A DNA stretch of 64,000 nt from Papaver somniferum (taxonomy: Eukaryota; Streptophyta; Magnoliopsida; Ranunculales; Papaveraceae). The stretch lies in NCBI RefSeq assembly GCF_003573695.1, contig NC_039363.1:151312826-151376825 (forward strand). Direction: 5' to 3'. This document shows positions 35,290 through 47,559 of this stretch, in pieces (position 1 is the stretch's first letter; each line of letters begins with the position of its first letter). A program made the translations under genes and the position numbers. The notes under the pieces were generated by a model. The model worked only from the letters and a program-made list of their open reading frames with translations. It was not told where the DNA came from and ran no database searches.

Positions 35290-36430
35290 GTAAACTGGAT
35301 TCCACAATACAACCTATGGATTCAATCCAAAGTCAACCTTTTAAGAAAATAACCAATATCATTGTCCTTTTTCCGATAATTGGGTTCATGAAAAAATATA
35401 CCACCGCCCTTAATCGGTAGAAGTAAGAATTATAAGCATCCACCTTCCTCAGGATAAGACACCTGATAAGATCATCTGCCCACATGCATACTAAATATGG
35501 CAGATACACAACAACCTCGGGATATAAATGCCTAACCCTAGTATCATACACAAAAAAAATAATCTACGCACAATAACTTTCTTGTGAGCATTACCATGTC
35601 CGCCAAAAATTCAATTTTTCTTGTGGAAAACAATGAACGAAGGATTAACCACCTTCAACATCCTCAATAGAATCCACCTCACCACTACCAACTTTTGCCC
35701 AAACTGCAATATTGCACCAGAAATAGCGGTGCATCTTTTTACCCAATGCCATGTTTCCACGGCAGCTTGGCTTATCATTCTCACCCAATTTTCACCCACC
35801 CAAAATCATTCCCAATACATTTTTATACCCCCACCCCCAATTTCCCAAATTTTATAAGCAAAGGGCCTTACATATATCACCACCTCTTTTTGCTTCCTCA
35901 TCTGGTCATTATGGCTAGCTAGAAATGGGCTCATCCATCGTCAAAAACAACAACCGACAAATATTGTGTGAATAACACCAGAACTACAACACTCGATGAA
36001 CTACAATGATAATTTCAGCAAGTTGGGTCCCCTGATACTAGACTCGGTGAAGGTAAATATAGATGGAGAAGCTAGAGGACACCCTAGTCATGCTAGGGAC
36101 GGGTTCATCTGCAGAGATTCCATGACAACGGTTATGACAGCTACAACACAACCTCTGGGTATCACCACCGCATTGATGGTGGAAACCTGGGTCATGCTGC
36201 TGGCGCTAAGAACGACAAAAGATAAACAATGGACCAAAATGTACTTCTAAAGCTTGGTTCATTTTATCAAAACCGTTCTTCAACCTCCTTGGTATAACTC
36301 CCCCTTGAAAAATCATTGATTACGAGATCTTACCATCCCATTTTTCCTAAACCAAATTATATTAGCCAACTCCATGGATACTAAAGTACCCTCGTGTAAT
36401 TCCGTTATGCTTCAAAAAAGAAAAAGAAAT
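35290..36430 (+). pseudogene. LINE 3' fragment (zf-RVT and RNase H)
   Basis: This is a 5'-truncated, frame-broken copy. MWKTMNEGLTTFNILNRIHL with CPNCNIAPEIAVHLFTQCHV (from 35621) is the zf-RVT region that ends plant LINE RTs. IWSLWLARNGLIHRQ follows near 35905 in another frame. SVKVNIDGEARGHPSHARDG (near 36045) is an RNase H start with the first catalytic Asp in NIDG. A degenerate end with a CFKKEKE-like stretch lies near 36405-36425, typical of LINE 3' ends. Sequence from 35290 to 35585 is probably LINE too, but is badly decayed. Confidence 0.75.
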
Positions 36431-36589
36431 AACTCCAGGGAGCTCTAAGGCTTACTCTAATGGAGACCCAATAAGCAACTTTCAACGCAAAAGGCGTTGT
36501 CTATTCCTCTGATTCCACCAAGCATTCATCAATTTTGTTGAGTGAGATAGAGAATCAACACTGGGACGCTTAATGGTTTGGCGTCCAGA

Positions 36590-37225
36590 CAAATATTAAA
36601 ACCACTATTTGCATCATCAGGTCTCGTTCTTCAGTTCAGTGTCGATCTTCGTCACTGTGGCTAGCCATAGATCGATGTTCGTCTATAAAGGGTTGAAAGC
36701 TTAGGACAAGGAAGAACACGACATCAAGTACGAGTTTTTGAAGATTTGAATAAGTTATGAAACCGAGATAAAATAGGGAAAAAGAAAGTTTGTTGCCGGT
36801 AAAGCAAGTTGTTGCCGTCAACTGCAAAGATAAATGGAGGAGATCAAGCTGAGACAAAGAGGATTACACGGGTTTGATTTGAAATCGAATTTGGACTCAA
36901 TCTCCAAACAAATATTAAAACCATTATTTGCATCATCAGGTCTCGTTCTTCAGTTCAGTGTCGAGCTTCGTCATTGTGGCTAGCCATAGATCTATAGTCG
37001 TTTACAAAGGGGTTGGAAGCTCAGGACAAGGAACAACACGACATCAGGTACGAGTTTATGAATATTTGAATAAGTTCTGAAACCGAGATAAAATAGGGAA
37101 AAAAGAGAGTTTGTTTCCAGTAAAGAAAGTTGTTGTCGTCAACTGCAAAGATGAATGGAGGAGATCAAGACAGAGATTGAAGCCGAGACAAATAGGATTA
37201 CATGGGTTTGATTTGGAATCGAATA
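36590..37225. repeat. Tandem duplication, about 310-bp unit
   Basis: Two copies (about 36590-36900 and 36903-37225) share tttgcatcatcaggtctcgt, gtggctagccatagat, ggacaaggaa and cgagataaaataggg, with scattered substitutions. A related 20-bp motif, acgcttaatggtttggcgtc near 36566 and acgcctaatggtttgacgtc near 37384, stands on either side in the same orientation. No coding content is evident. Confidence 0.8.
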
Positions 37226-37532
37226 CTGAATAGCCGGCCGCAAGAACATCCGAAAAAAAAGATGCTTGCTACCATTGAAATAGATGATGAACGAAGAGAT
37301 TAAAAGAGAGATTTAAGTTATGGAGGACTTAGGAGCCATGGGTTTGTGTTGAATGTTGAATGGGTCCAAAGAATATTTCAAAAGACGCCTAATGGTTTGA
37401 CGTCGTATTTTCTATGACTTAGCGTTTTTTTTTTTTAATTAATCATGGATTCCCATAAGGCTTGATTGTTTAACTTGGGTGACTGGATGAACAAAAATGC
37501 CGATTCTTGAATCTCCACTAGACTAAGCCTAA

Positions 37533-37966
37533 GAGCTTCTTCCAATGGAATGTATGTGATGATAAATGTCTAAGTGCATATAGGATACACATTGATTTTC
37601 ACTAAAATTCTTGTCTAACCCAATTTCTTAAATCAATGTGAAGATGACACGGCTTAATTTTTGTTAGACATTGTCAAGGTGAATCTCCACAGCTTAGTTT
37701 TAGACATTCACCTTGACAATGTCAAGCTATCCTAGTAAGCTTTTACTTAACTAAAATGAATTCCAATATATTAAATAACCATTTTTAGTTCTACTAAAAT
37801 CTTAAAATTACTAAAAGTAAAATTTACATTTAATTAAAAAAATATCACAACTAACATCATTGGAGATGAATTATTTTTTTCCCCTAAATTTAAGTTAACA
37901 CTGGAATAAGGATGTCTTGTTTGTGATTCCATCTAGGAAACACACACAACACCATTGGAGAAGCTC
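37533..37966. mobile_element. PIF/Harbinger-like MITE
   Basis: The inverted ends are GAGCTTCTTCCAATGG on the left and CCATTGGAGAAGCTC on the right, flanked by TAA at 37530-37532 and 37967-37969. The 3-bp TAA duplication and GAGCTTCTCCAATGG-type ends fit the PIF/Harbinger (Tourist) group. The 434-bp element has no coding capacity. Near its middle is an 18-bp perfect inverted repeat, GACATTGTCAAGGTGAAT and its complement, around 37665-37725. It lies about 0.8 kb upstream of the ARF TATA box. Confidence 0.75.
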
Positions 37967-38773
37967 TAACTAAACATTCTTTCCTTAGAAGTTTGAGCTT
38001 GTTTATGGTCGGAGGCTCCGGCAAATTAGGCAGTGGGCACATTAGTCTTTTGGCCCAAATCATCCTTATAAATGATTAGTCTGTTTAATGTCCCTTTTCA
38101 TTGGACTATTTCTAATTAGGCAAACTAACCAACTGGCAAATCTAATCTAGGACGTTCAGTTTACCAACCTAAATGAACAAAAACCACAAGAGACAGCACC
38201 TACGTTTTGGCGGCATGCTTCATAATGGGCCGTCCGAAACTGCAAATATCTACTCGTAACTAATTTATGGCAGTTAAATAGATTAGTAATTGTTCGAGTT
38301 TACAGCACTTTCCCTACGTTACTATCCAAGTGACCTGACACACAGTTAAATCGCATTATCTTGGTTCCTTCCTACCTCTTGCTAGAAAGGTGGCTTATTA
38401 CACGGCAACATGCATCTAAGTCGACGTCCTTTAAAATTGTGTATCACTAAAAAGAGCAAAATTTTCTAAATAGACATGTAAAATGTGTCAGTAAGTCACT
38501 GTTTCTATCTATCTAAGGTGCCTCCGTGCTTCCTAAGTCTCATATACATTTGGAAAAACAAGCTATTCCCACGGCATTTATTACCATATACATTCAAAGG
38601 AGTCCACTTCAGTAAAACCTGATTATATCTCCAACAGTCACTCTCTCGCTCTCGCAATCACTATCTGAAAATTACATCACTTGAAGAATTGATCACTACT
38701 TCACAACTCAACCAGTAGTATAAAATTAAACTATTTCCTCTTTCTCTCATTCCTATTTTATTCTATTCTCTCT

Positions 38774-38786
38774 CTATATATAAAAA
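38774..38786 (+). promoter_or_regulatory. Putative TATA box of the ARF gene
   Basis: The sequence ctatatataaaaa follows a CT-rich stretch (ctctctctc) and precedes a long leader with GAA and CAG runs. It lies 0.88 kb before the start codon. The initiation site, expected near 38805-38815, is inferred. Confidence 0.5.
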
Positions 38787-38802
38787 TAGGAAGCTAAAAA
38801 TA

Positions 38803-39628
38803 ATGGCGGTTGTATTTATTGGTTATTAGACTAAGGAGAAAGAAGAAGAAGAGAAGAAACAGCAGCAGCAGCAGAAACAGTAGCAGTAAACAGTTGTCTT
38901 ACTGTTGCTACCCAAAAGTTAGAAAAGAAGAAGAAGAAAAAACCTGAAAAAGGGGGCAACTTTTTCAGTACAAACTGTGTTTACTTCATTCTCCTTCTCC
39001 TCCTCCTCCTCATCCAAACCAGTCTTTGATTTGGAATTTGTGCTTCTTATAAATGCTCGGTTCATGACAAATACAAACGAATCTTGACTCACTTATTTTT
39101 CTCTGTCTTGGAAGTAGAGATCTGTAGTGTCTTCCAGGGTTTAAGATTCAAATCTTTCCTTATCTCTTTCCAAATCTTCATTTTTAAAGTCTTATACGTG
39201 GTTTGCACTTCAATGCTTCATCTTCCTGCTCTAAGTTATCTTCTTTAGGTTGAGATCTACATATTTCTTGGAAGTTCCCACAGCTTACATTCTTTTTAAC
39301 TAACTTGGATTTGGTTGCTCTGAGATTCTGAGTTTGAAACCCTAACTTTACTGTACAAGAGGAGAAATGTGTTTGATTTTGGGTTGAAATATTTTGGATT
39401 TTAGGGTTTGGGGGTGGAAGAACAAACAGGTACGGATGAGGCTAAAAAGAAGGATTTCTTTTAGAGAAATGGGATTCGGATGAGTACTAGATATAATTGA
39501 AGATTTCTTTTTTTGGGGGGATTTAAGATTGTTATAAAGAGAAAAGTGAAGTCATGGTGGGGAATTTGGTGACGTTGAAGAGGACTTTTGGATTTGGGCA
39601 TCAACTTGTCGACATTCTAAAATATTAG
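38803..39628 (+). promoter_or_regulatory. ARF leader with several short upstream ORFs
   Basis: If transcription starts near 38800-38815 and no leader intron removes them, upstream ORFs occur at 39053 (4 codons), 39064 (7), 39213 (11), 39367 (6), 39436 (15) and 39554 (24), counting sense codons. A further one at 38803 may or may not be transcribed. The last ends at 39628, 34 bases before the ARF start codon. Upstream ORFs and reinitiation control are established for several ARF mRNAs in Arabidopsis; whether that applies here is inferred. Confidence 0.55.
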
Positions 39629-39662
39629 TAAGCAGATTTTGGTATAGACTGAGTTTTCAATA

Positions 39663-42600
39663 ATGAGGCTGTCTTCTTCTGGATTAAATCAGCAGACTCA
39701 GGAAGGTAAGCCCCACAGATGTTGAAATCCATTTTTTTTTCTTTTTTGGCTATTTCAGTAAGATTTCTCTGACATTCTCACTCTCTTGCAGCAAATTGAG
39801 TTAAGTATGAGATCCCTGTTTTTGAACTTAGTTGTATGATTCATATTGTTTGAATGGACTGGTCCTCCACAATATTTAATTGCAGACGATTTAGTTTAAT
39901 ACTTATGGTTGTTGCTCAATTTTTGAGATTTAGGAAACCTCTGAAATTTTGACTCCTAATGAAAGACAAACTAGTTACAGAGAAGCGCAGCTCTGTTGTT
40001 TGGGGCTTTAGAAGTTTAAACCCTTGTTCTCAAAGGTGTGAAACCGATATCTGAAAACCTCTACTTTTATGGAGGCATGCCTTCCTTAGGAAGTAGCTTT
40101 GGTTAATTTAGATCATAATGTTCCACCATGGAGCCTTCAGGTAGCTTTGGCTTGGTCTGAAGGCTCTGACTTTAGTTTTGGTAGTCCTTCCATGAAGGGT
40201 GACATGGAGCCTTCAGGTAGCTTTGGCTTGGTCTGAAGGCCCTGACTTTGGTTTTTAGTCGGCTAGTATCATTTAACTTGTCCGACACATGCACTAATCA
40301 TTTACCTGGTCAAGTATGTTTTTCTTTAAGGTTGCAAAACATTTTAGGAACCAATATCTGCAGGCGTCTTTATTTTGTGCCAATTTCTGAGGTTTGGATC
40401 ATTTTACATAGCAGAAAAGAGATGTTTAAATTCTGAACTGTGGCATGCATGTGCGGGCCCACTTGTTTCTCTACCTGCTCTCGGAAGTCGCGTGGTCTAC
40501 TTTCCTCAGGGTCACAGTGAACAGGTCAGTGTGCGACATCCTTCGAACAAATTCTAGATATAATATGATGCTTGTACTTTCTGCAGTTTATTGCTCCTGC
40601 AGTCAGATTCTGAAACCATACCATTACACCATATTGTGGTGGAGTTATGTGTTTTGCAGATTGAAGTTTCAATTTTTGTTAGTAAGATAAATTGATAGAG
40701 TAATCATTATATTAGTTGTTGTTATTATAATCGGGGAACACATGGTAAGAGCTATTTCTCATTTTATTTTGCGAGAAACATGGAAGCTCACTAGGTCCGT
40801 TCAAGTTTTAGCCGACATGATACCCCATGGAATTTCTTCTTGTAGATGCTTCATATGCGTTCTTTTCATACTTCGAAAGATTTTCCTTCTCGCATCTTTG
40901 TTTCTGCAACTGTTCTGGCGCTCAACAGTTTATGAATCTACCGGTCTTTCCTTCCTTGTTGTGTTCTTGATCAGGAATTTATAGCACTTACAGAAATATC
41001 ATGTCAAAAACTGGTTTCTTATGAAATTTAAAATTTTCTTTTTAGGTCCTTTAGGATTGGTTTTTTCCCACTTATTCAACATATGACTCGGGTATATGCT
41101 ATCATCATCGTTTTAAAAATCATAATCATAATCAGCCACATTGTTTGTGCAGGTCGCGGCATCAACAAACAAGGAAGTTGATGCTCATATCCCAAATTAC
41201 CCGAATTTGTCTCCACAACTGATTTGTCTGCTACATAATGTGACTATGCATGTACGGATCCCGCTCTGTCATTTTGTCTCAGTATTATAAGCTGCAGTTT
41301 TTGGTCTCACAATTTGTTGAATTCCAGGCAGATGTGGAGACGGATGAAGTATATGCGCAAATGACCTTGCAACCGTTGAGTCCGGTAGTCCATTTCCACA
41401 TGCAGTTTTCATGGTTGTTTGCATGTCAGTTTCATTTTTTTCAATTTGTGTAATGTTTTCTATTTATTTTTGTAGCAAGAGCAAAAAGATGCTTATTTAC
41501 CTGCAGACATGGGTACTGCAAACAAACAGCCAACAAACTATTTCTGTAAAACATTGACCGCAAGTGATACTAGTACTCATGGTGGTTTCTCTGTTCCTCG
41601 ACGGGCAGCCGAAAAAGTCTTTCCTCCACTCGTATGACACTATTTCTTATCTGTAATTTCATCCATTTAGGACTCTTCACATATTTAATCTACATACACT
41701 TTGTGTTATTGCATTGTACCATTTATTGCTTTTATTTTTTGTGCTTCAGGACTTCTCCCAGCAACCTCCTGCGCAAGAGTTGATTGCTAGGGATCTTCAC
41801 GATAATGAGTGGAAGTTCAGGCATATTTTTCGCGGTATGATTCAGTGTAGTAAACATAAAATAGCTAATATTAAGAATCACAAACTCCAGCTCTATCAAT
41901 GTACAATTGCAGAAAACCAAATATAAGTGTCGAATATTGTCAATTTGCAAGGTTCCATACGTTGCCAGTAACCTATTAAGGGATATGATTTTACATGTGT
42001 GGAAAAACAGTATGTAATCCTGTTAGTATCTCTAGACAACTCAAAATTCAGAATATGAAGAGGAAATATCAACCATTAAATTCTTAGTCTGTTCAGTTGC
42101 AAAGCAGTTGGTTGCTGATCAGTACATGCCATTTTAATCAGAGGTTGCAAAACGATGAGTTACCAGGCTTCTGTGCCAGTGTTGTAAACGGAAACAGTAG
42201 CCAGATTTCTAATGTCGCATCAGGATGACATGAAAGTTGATGCATGCTCTGCGCAGGCGGCTTGTCTTGCATTGAGCCTCAGGCACATACCCCAGTGTGT
42301 CCTGAAAACACGCTATACGTGTTCTCTAGATGCCACTTTTAATGTGGTTTAGGTCTAAGCTTTGTGCTTCTCATTAGGCATACTCTTGTTGTACCAGTAG
42401 GCTAGCTTTTTGAGATGCCACTACCGTCAGAAGCTTTAAACATTTAGATTTTTAAATGAAACTCAAACATAGTTACCGGATAAGATGGGAAAATGGAAAT
42501 TTGTTGATCCAGCAAGAAGAAATGTCTGCATCTGGTAAAGGAAGAATTCTTTCTTTACTCTTTAACATTAAGTGTGCAAGATTAGTACTATTCTAGGTAG

Positions 42601-45600
42601 TAACATCTAAAGATGGTAAAAAGTTGCTAACTGGTTGTGTCTTCCATGTTATGGATGATGTTTGTGTTGGGCTACATGTATTGGAGGATATAACTTTGTG
42701 AGTGCTTGCTGATCTGTTCATGTTTCTGATGTGCTTGTTTAGGTTAGTTCAAGTCTCTATACCTTAGAAGCTTGAACTTTTGAGCTTATTAGGTTTTATA
42801 TTCGATGTGTTTGCTCTGCAGGTCAGCCAAAAAGGCATCTCCTTACTACAGGGTGGAGTGTTTTTGTAAGTGCGAAAAGACTTGTTGCGGGTGACTCTGT
42901 TCTCTTTATTTGGTAGGAGCATTCAGAGTACATCTATTCTAGCTTTCTTATGCATCATCCTCTCTTCATTCATTTACTTCTTTATATTATTTCCTAGACT
43001 GAATAATACATCAGTTGATCTTCAAGCATTCTGTTCTCACCAGGAACGAAAAGAATCAGTTATTCCTGGGGATCCGGCGTGCTCACAGGCCACAGACTGT
43101 GATGCCATCTTCGGTTTTATCAAGTGATAGCATGCACATAGGGCTCCTAGCTGCAGCAGCTCATGCAGCTGCTACAAATAGTCGATTCACTATATTTTAT
43201 AACCCAAGGTGGCTTTCTGTGAATAATAAACTCAGCAGATTGTAGTTTTATTTTATTACTACTATCGCATCCTTAGTTTTGAAATGAATTTTTATTTTGC
43301 TTTCAGGGCCAGTCCTTCAGAATTTGTCATACCTCTGACCAGGTTTGCAAAAGCTGTCTATCACACCCGAGTTTCTGTTGGGATGCGCTTTCGGATGCTT
43401 TTTGAGACGGAAGAGTCAAGCGTTCGACGGTATATTCCATATGCTAAGTTTGTTTGGTTCACTTTAAGGTATCCATAGTGCACAGGGTCGTCAGTATTTC
43501 CTAATGGGTATGGAAATATCAGGCAACAATATATGTTCCTGTCAAAGAAATCTCCTCGGCCAAGTAGCATCTTAGTAATTAATACTATAGTAAAATGCCA
43601 TGCCAGCCGAATGAATCTGCACTAGTGAGCTATCTTGACCGATGTTGCAGCATCTTTGAGTAGCAACATTTAAGACTTTTTTGAATTGATTTGAGTTTCT
43701 CTGCAGCATCAGTTGTAAACCAAACCTGGGGTTGTCTTGTGTCTTTCTACACTAAGAAAGCACAGGAAAGAAAAAAATGTCTTTGGTCTATCTTCCAATT
43801 ATTTGGCTTTATTAAGCTGGCTGTTTCTTTGGAATAGGACAAGCTTTTACTGTTCAGCAAGTTGCTGACTTGTATATCGAAGGTATTCATAGATTATTGT
43901 CTGTATGTTCATGAGACATCTTTTCTCTTTTGAGTGAAGGTTTTTGGATTTTTGGTATGATGGGTGGTTCCATTATCTTTTTTTTTTTGTGTGTGTGCAA
44001 ATCTAAGATGAGAAATGACATCACTGTGCAGCAACTACTGAGTTGACTTGGATATAACTAATTGTTTTTTTAGCTGATGCGAATTCATTCATAATTGTGT
44101 ACACTTCTTTGTTTATCTTGTTTTTTTGGATATAACTAATGTCAATCTGTCTCTATAAACAACCTTCTGCTAACACAGTTGTGTTAGTGTCCAGATATAT
44201 GGGTACAATTACTGGCGTAAGTGACTTGGATACTGTTCGTTGGCCAAACTCGCATTGGCGGTCTGTGAAGGTTTGTTCTAAGCGATTCTTGCAGTAAATA
44301 ATCAGATGGAACTCGTGCTTGATATCTTTTCATATTCCAACTACTTTTCTTATCCCAGTATCACGTGCCAACAAATCCCTGATTGCTCCTTAATTATGCA
44401 GGTTGGTTGGGATGAGTCCACTGCAGGGGAGAGACAACCAAGAGTATCTCTCTGGGAGATTGAACCGTTAACAACATTCCCAATGTATCCGTCCCCATTT
44501 CCTCTCAGGCTTAAGCGGCCATGGCCATCAGGGATACCTCCTTTCCATGGTATGCTTGCGTATAGATGCTTGAGGCGTGATATGCTACTATTATCACTTC
44601 AATTTCCTGTGATTATGTATAAACTTTACTTTGTTATACATCACAAAGGAGAGTTTATCAATGTCTCCTTTGATTCAGGTAAAGATGATGATCTGGGTGT
44701 TAGTTCTCCACTCATGTGGCTCCAAGGAGATAGTGGGGACAGGGCACTTCAGTCTCTAAACTTCCAGGGCCTTGGACCGTGGATGCAGCAACCACGGCTT
44801 GATGCGTCCATGCTTGGTCTGCAACCTGATATGTACCAAGCAATGGCTGCTGCAGCACTTCAAGAAATGAGGACCGTTGATGCTTGTAAACAAGGCCCAA
44901 CATCCCTTCTCCAATTCCCGCAGCCTCAGAATGTTTCCAGCATTTCTGATATCATGCAGACGCAAAGATTGCCACAAAGTCAAACTCAAAATTCCTTTCT
45001 TCAAGGCATTCACGGTGGCCAGACCCAGATTCAGGCACAAGGACATGCTCAGGCTCAGGCTCCAGCTCAGCCTCAGGCACAACTGCAGTCTCTGACTCAG
45101 GCCCAGATTCAGGCTCTGGCTCAGGCTCAGGTGCAAGCCTTTACTCAGGCTCAGGTACAGGCCCTGACTCAGGCTCAGGGGCAGGCCTTGATCCAGGCTC
45201 AGTCTCAGGCTCAAGCTCAAGCTCAAGCTCAGTCTCAAGCACACGCACATGCTCAAGCTCAAGCTCAGTCTCAAGCACACGCGCAGGCCCAAGCTCAAGC
45301 TCAGTCTCAAGCACACGCACAGGCCCAAGCTCAAGCTCAAGGTCAATCCCAGTCTCAGGCTCAATCTCAGCCTCAAGCACAGTCCCAGTCCCAGTCACAT
45401 TCCCAATCCCAATCTCAACCCCAGTCCCAATCGCACTCTCAATCTCCATCTCGGGCAAAGGCGCAAACTCAAGTACAAGTTCAGTCTCAAGTTCATGCAC
45501 AGGCACAGGCTCAGGCACATGCACAGTCTCAGGTTCATTCGCAGGCTCAGCTCCATGCACAGGCACAGCTTCTCCATCAACAACTGAAGCAACGGCATTC

Positions 45601-47559
45601 GTTCAATGATCAACAGTTTCATCAGCTTCAACTACAGCATCAGCAGCAAATTTCGGATCAGCAGCATCAACAGCAGCAGAATCCAAATAACGCCTCTGCC
45701 CTTTCTCAGATGCCGTCAGCGTCTCTTTCTCCTACTGCATCTCTACAAACCATCTCATCGCACCGCCAGCAAAATTTTGCCGATTCCAGTGGAGTCCCTG
45801 CAAGCACTTCTGCTGTTTCTCCACTGCATAGTCTTCTAGGTTCATACTCTCAGGAAGAAGCGTCTCATCTGCTTAACCTGCCTAGAACGAGTCCTCTAGT
45901 TTCTTCTGGTGGCTGGCCATCCAAGCGACCCGCAGTTGAGTCTCTGCACCCTTCTGCTGCAGCAGTTCAGAATGGTCTATCCCATGTTGACCAGTTGGAG
46001 CCACGACAATCAAATGAGTCCCAAAATTCCATTTCGTTGCCACCATTTCCTGGTAGAGAATGCTCGGTAGACCAAGAGGGTGGCAGAGATCCACATAATC
46101 ATACTCTATTTGGGATTAATATAGATTCCGCATCACTTCTAATGCAAAATGAGATGCCTAACCTAAGAGTAATCAGTGGCGGTGAGACTGATTCAACAAC
46201 ATCGCCCTTTGCTGCTTCTAATTTTCTCGGTTCCGCAGGCGCTGATTTCCCGATTAATCCTACTTCCAGTTGTTTAGATGAATCCGGCTTTCTGCAATCT
46301 CCGGATAATGTGGGGCAAGTGAATCCACCAACTAGAACCTTTGTAAAGGTTAGTACATCTTGCATCTTTTATATTTTGTTGGACGGAAGACAAGTACATG
46401 AACTATATAATACGGTTGAATTTTCCCTTTTGTCATTTTAATTCGCACCAAACAGGTATCACTGATTTGCTAGTGTATTCATCTCTGATATATAGGTAGA
46501 GGTCAGATTTAGCACAGTTTACCCTGTTGTCACGATCTTGCTTATAAAATCTCTCTTGTTTTCTCTTTTTTTTTGTTAACATATTTTCTCTTCTGTTTCG
46601 TTTAGATTTTTCCTTCTTTTTCTTTTTATTCTAATCATTAACTTATGTTGGGACTGACTACTTTGACTAGTAAAAATCTTTCACATATGTTGTTAGCTGA
46701 TGTGGATAATTCTGGTTGCAGGTTCACAAATCAGGGTCCTTTGGGAGGTCTTTGGACATTTCAAAGTTCAGCAACTATCATGACCTTCGTGGTGAGCTTG
46801 CTCGAATGTTTGGCCTTGAAGGCCAGTTGGAAGACCCTTTGAGATCAGGCTGGCAGCTTGTATTTGTTGACCGGGAGAATGATGTTCTTCTTCTTGGCGA
46901 CGACCCCTGGCAGTAAGATTCTTTTTCTCTCAGACCTACTCTTTTTACGTGTGAAGTTATCACTTGCTAAGCTACTTGAGCAGATCCAACACGGATCAGT
47001 TTATAGGATGTCTACACTTAGATTGTAGGGCATATGCTGCATATCACTAATCATGATCTTACTTGTTTGTATGGAAAATGATTAATTTTTTTTTTGTCAT
47101 TCATCTTTTATGATACGGGGCATTGCATCAGCATGACATTGTTAATGACTGTCTTGACATTAACAAGTTGTGTCGCATTGCTTCTGATATGATCTGTTGT
47201 TGCAATTGTTCCAAAACCTAGAGTTAAGTACTCTTCTGATATAAGCTGTTGATATCACATCTCTGCTTGTCCTTCATCTTCTCAATTAAGTGATAAGTGA
47301 TGCTGGTTATCAGATGGTTGATTTTGAGCTCCTCATTGATAATAGTGAATACTGTTTTTCGTTCAGGGAGTTTGTAAACAATGTGTGGTGTATAAAGATA
47401 CTCTCGCCACAAGAGGTTCAGCAGATGGGCAATCAAGACCTAGAGGTATTGAACTCGGTTCAAAGGCTTTCAGGCGGCGGCAGCAGCAGCTGTGATGACG
47501 ATTATGTCAACCATCAGGACTCGAGAAATCTGACTAATGGGATTGCGCTTGATTATTAA
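39663..47559 (+). CDS. ARF6: Auxin response factor, ARF6/ARF8 type
   Basis: A transcription factor that binds auxin response elements; ARF6/8 proteins act in flower maturation, hypocotyl and root development. Fourteen exons join in frame with GT-AG introns: 39663-39705, 40415-40524, 41153-41251, 41328-41384, 41476-41631, 41750-41834, 42822-42912, 43044-43208, 43307-43429, 44195-44270, 44402-44549, 44679-46348, 46722-46912, 47367-47559, giving 1068 residues. The start [14 protein letters not shown] matches the family. The B3 DNA-binding domain spans about residues 126-230 ([20 protein letters not shown]). The auxin-response domain spans about 250-335 ([16 protein letters not shown]). A Gln-rich activator-type middle region covers 385-940, with a strict Gln-X repeat at about 498-690. 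The C-terminal PB1 domain starts near 938 (RTFVKV) and contains GDDPWQEF. Arabidopsis ARF6 is about 930 residues; the excess lies in the Gln-X tract. The [15 protein letters not shown] motif favours ARF6 over ARF8, but the symbol is by resemblance. A miR167 site lies in exon 13. Confidence 0.94.
40127..40265. repeat. 76-bp tandem duplication in ARF intron 1
   Basis: The sequence catggagccttcaggtagct, followed by ttggcttggtctgaagg, starts at 40127 and again at 40203, giving two near-identical units within the first intron. It has no apparent coding or splicing role. Confidence 0.8.
45050..45580 (+). repeat. Gln-X coding minisatellite in ARF exon 12
   Basis: The exon carries a hexamer-based repeat (caggctcaggct-like) that includes three 36-bp units near 45229-45340, each beginning cagtctcaagcacacgc. 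It encodes alternating Gln with Ala, Ser, His or Pro. All units stay in frame across the exon. The long open frames on the opposite strand here (for example 44756-45376) are by-products of the repeat. Confidence 0.9.
46841..46861 (+). promoter_or_regulatory. miR167 target site in ARF PB1 exon
   Basis: The 21-nt site contains CAGGCTGGCAGCTTG and encodes RSGWQLV at the PB1 domain. It is the known miR167 cleavage site of ARF6 and ARF8, conserved across land plants, and matches miR167 apart from the usual central and terminal mismatches. Cleavage of the mRNA here is expected from established biology but not shown by the sequence. Confidence 0.92.

Noticed and set aside
38190..38195. GAGACA (auxin response element core) upstream of ARF
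   Set aside because: A single 6-mer within several hundred bases is expected by chance; no paired or clustered sites were seen.
44756..45376. 206-residue minus-strand frame opposite the ARF Gln tract
   Set aside because: It is a by-product of the hexamer repeat on the coding strand, with Leu-Ser/Arg-Leu monotony and no domain.
45141..45566. 141-residue Glu/Pro-rich minus-strand frame
   Set aside because: It is another shadow of the same repeat in a different frame.
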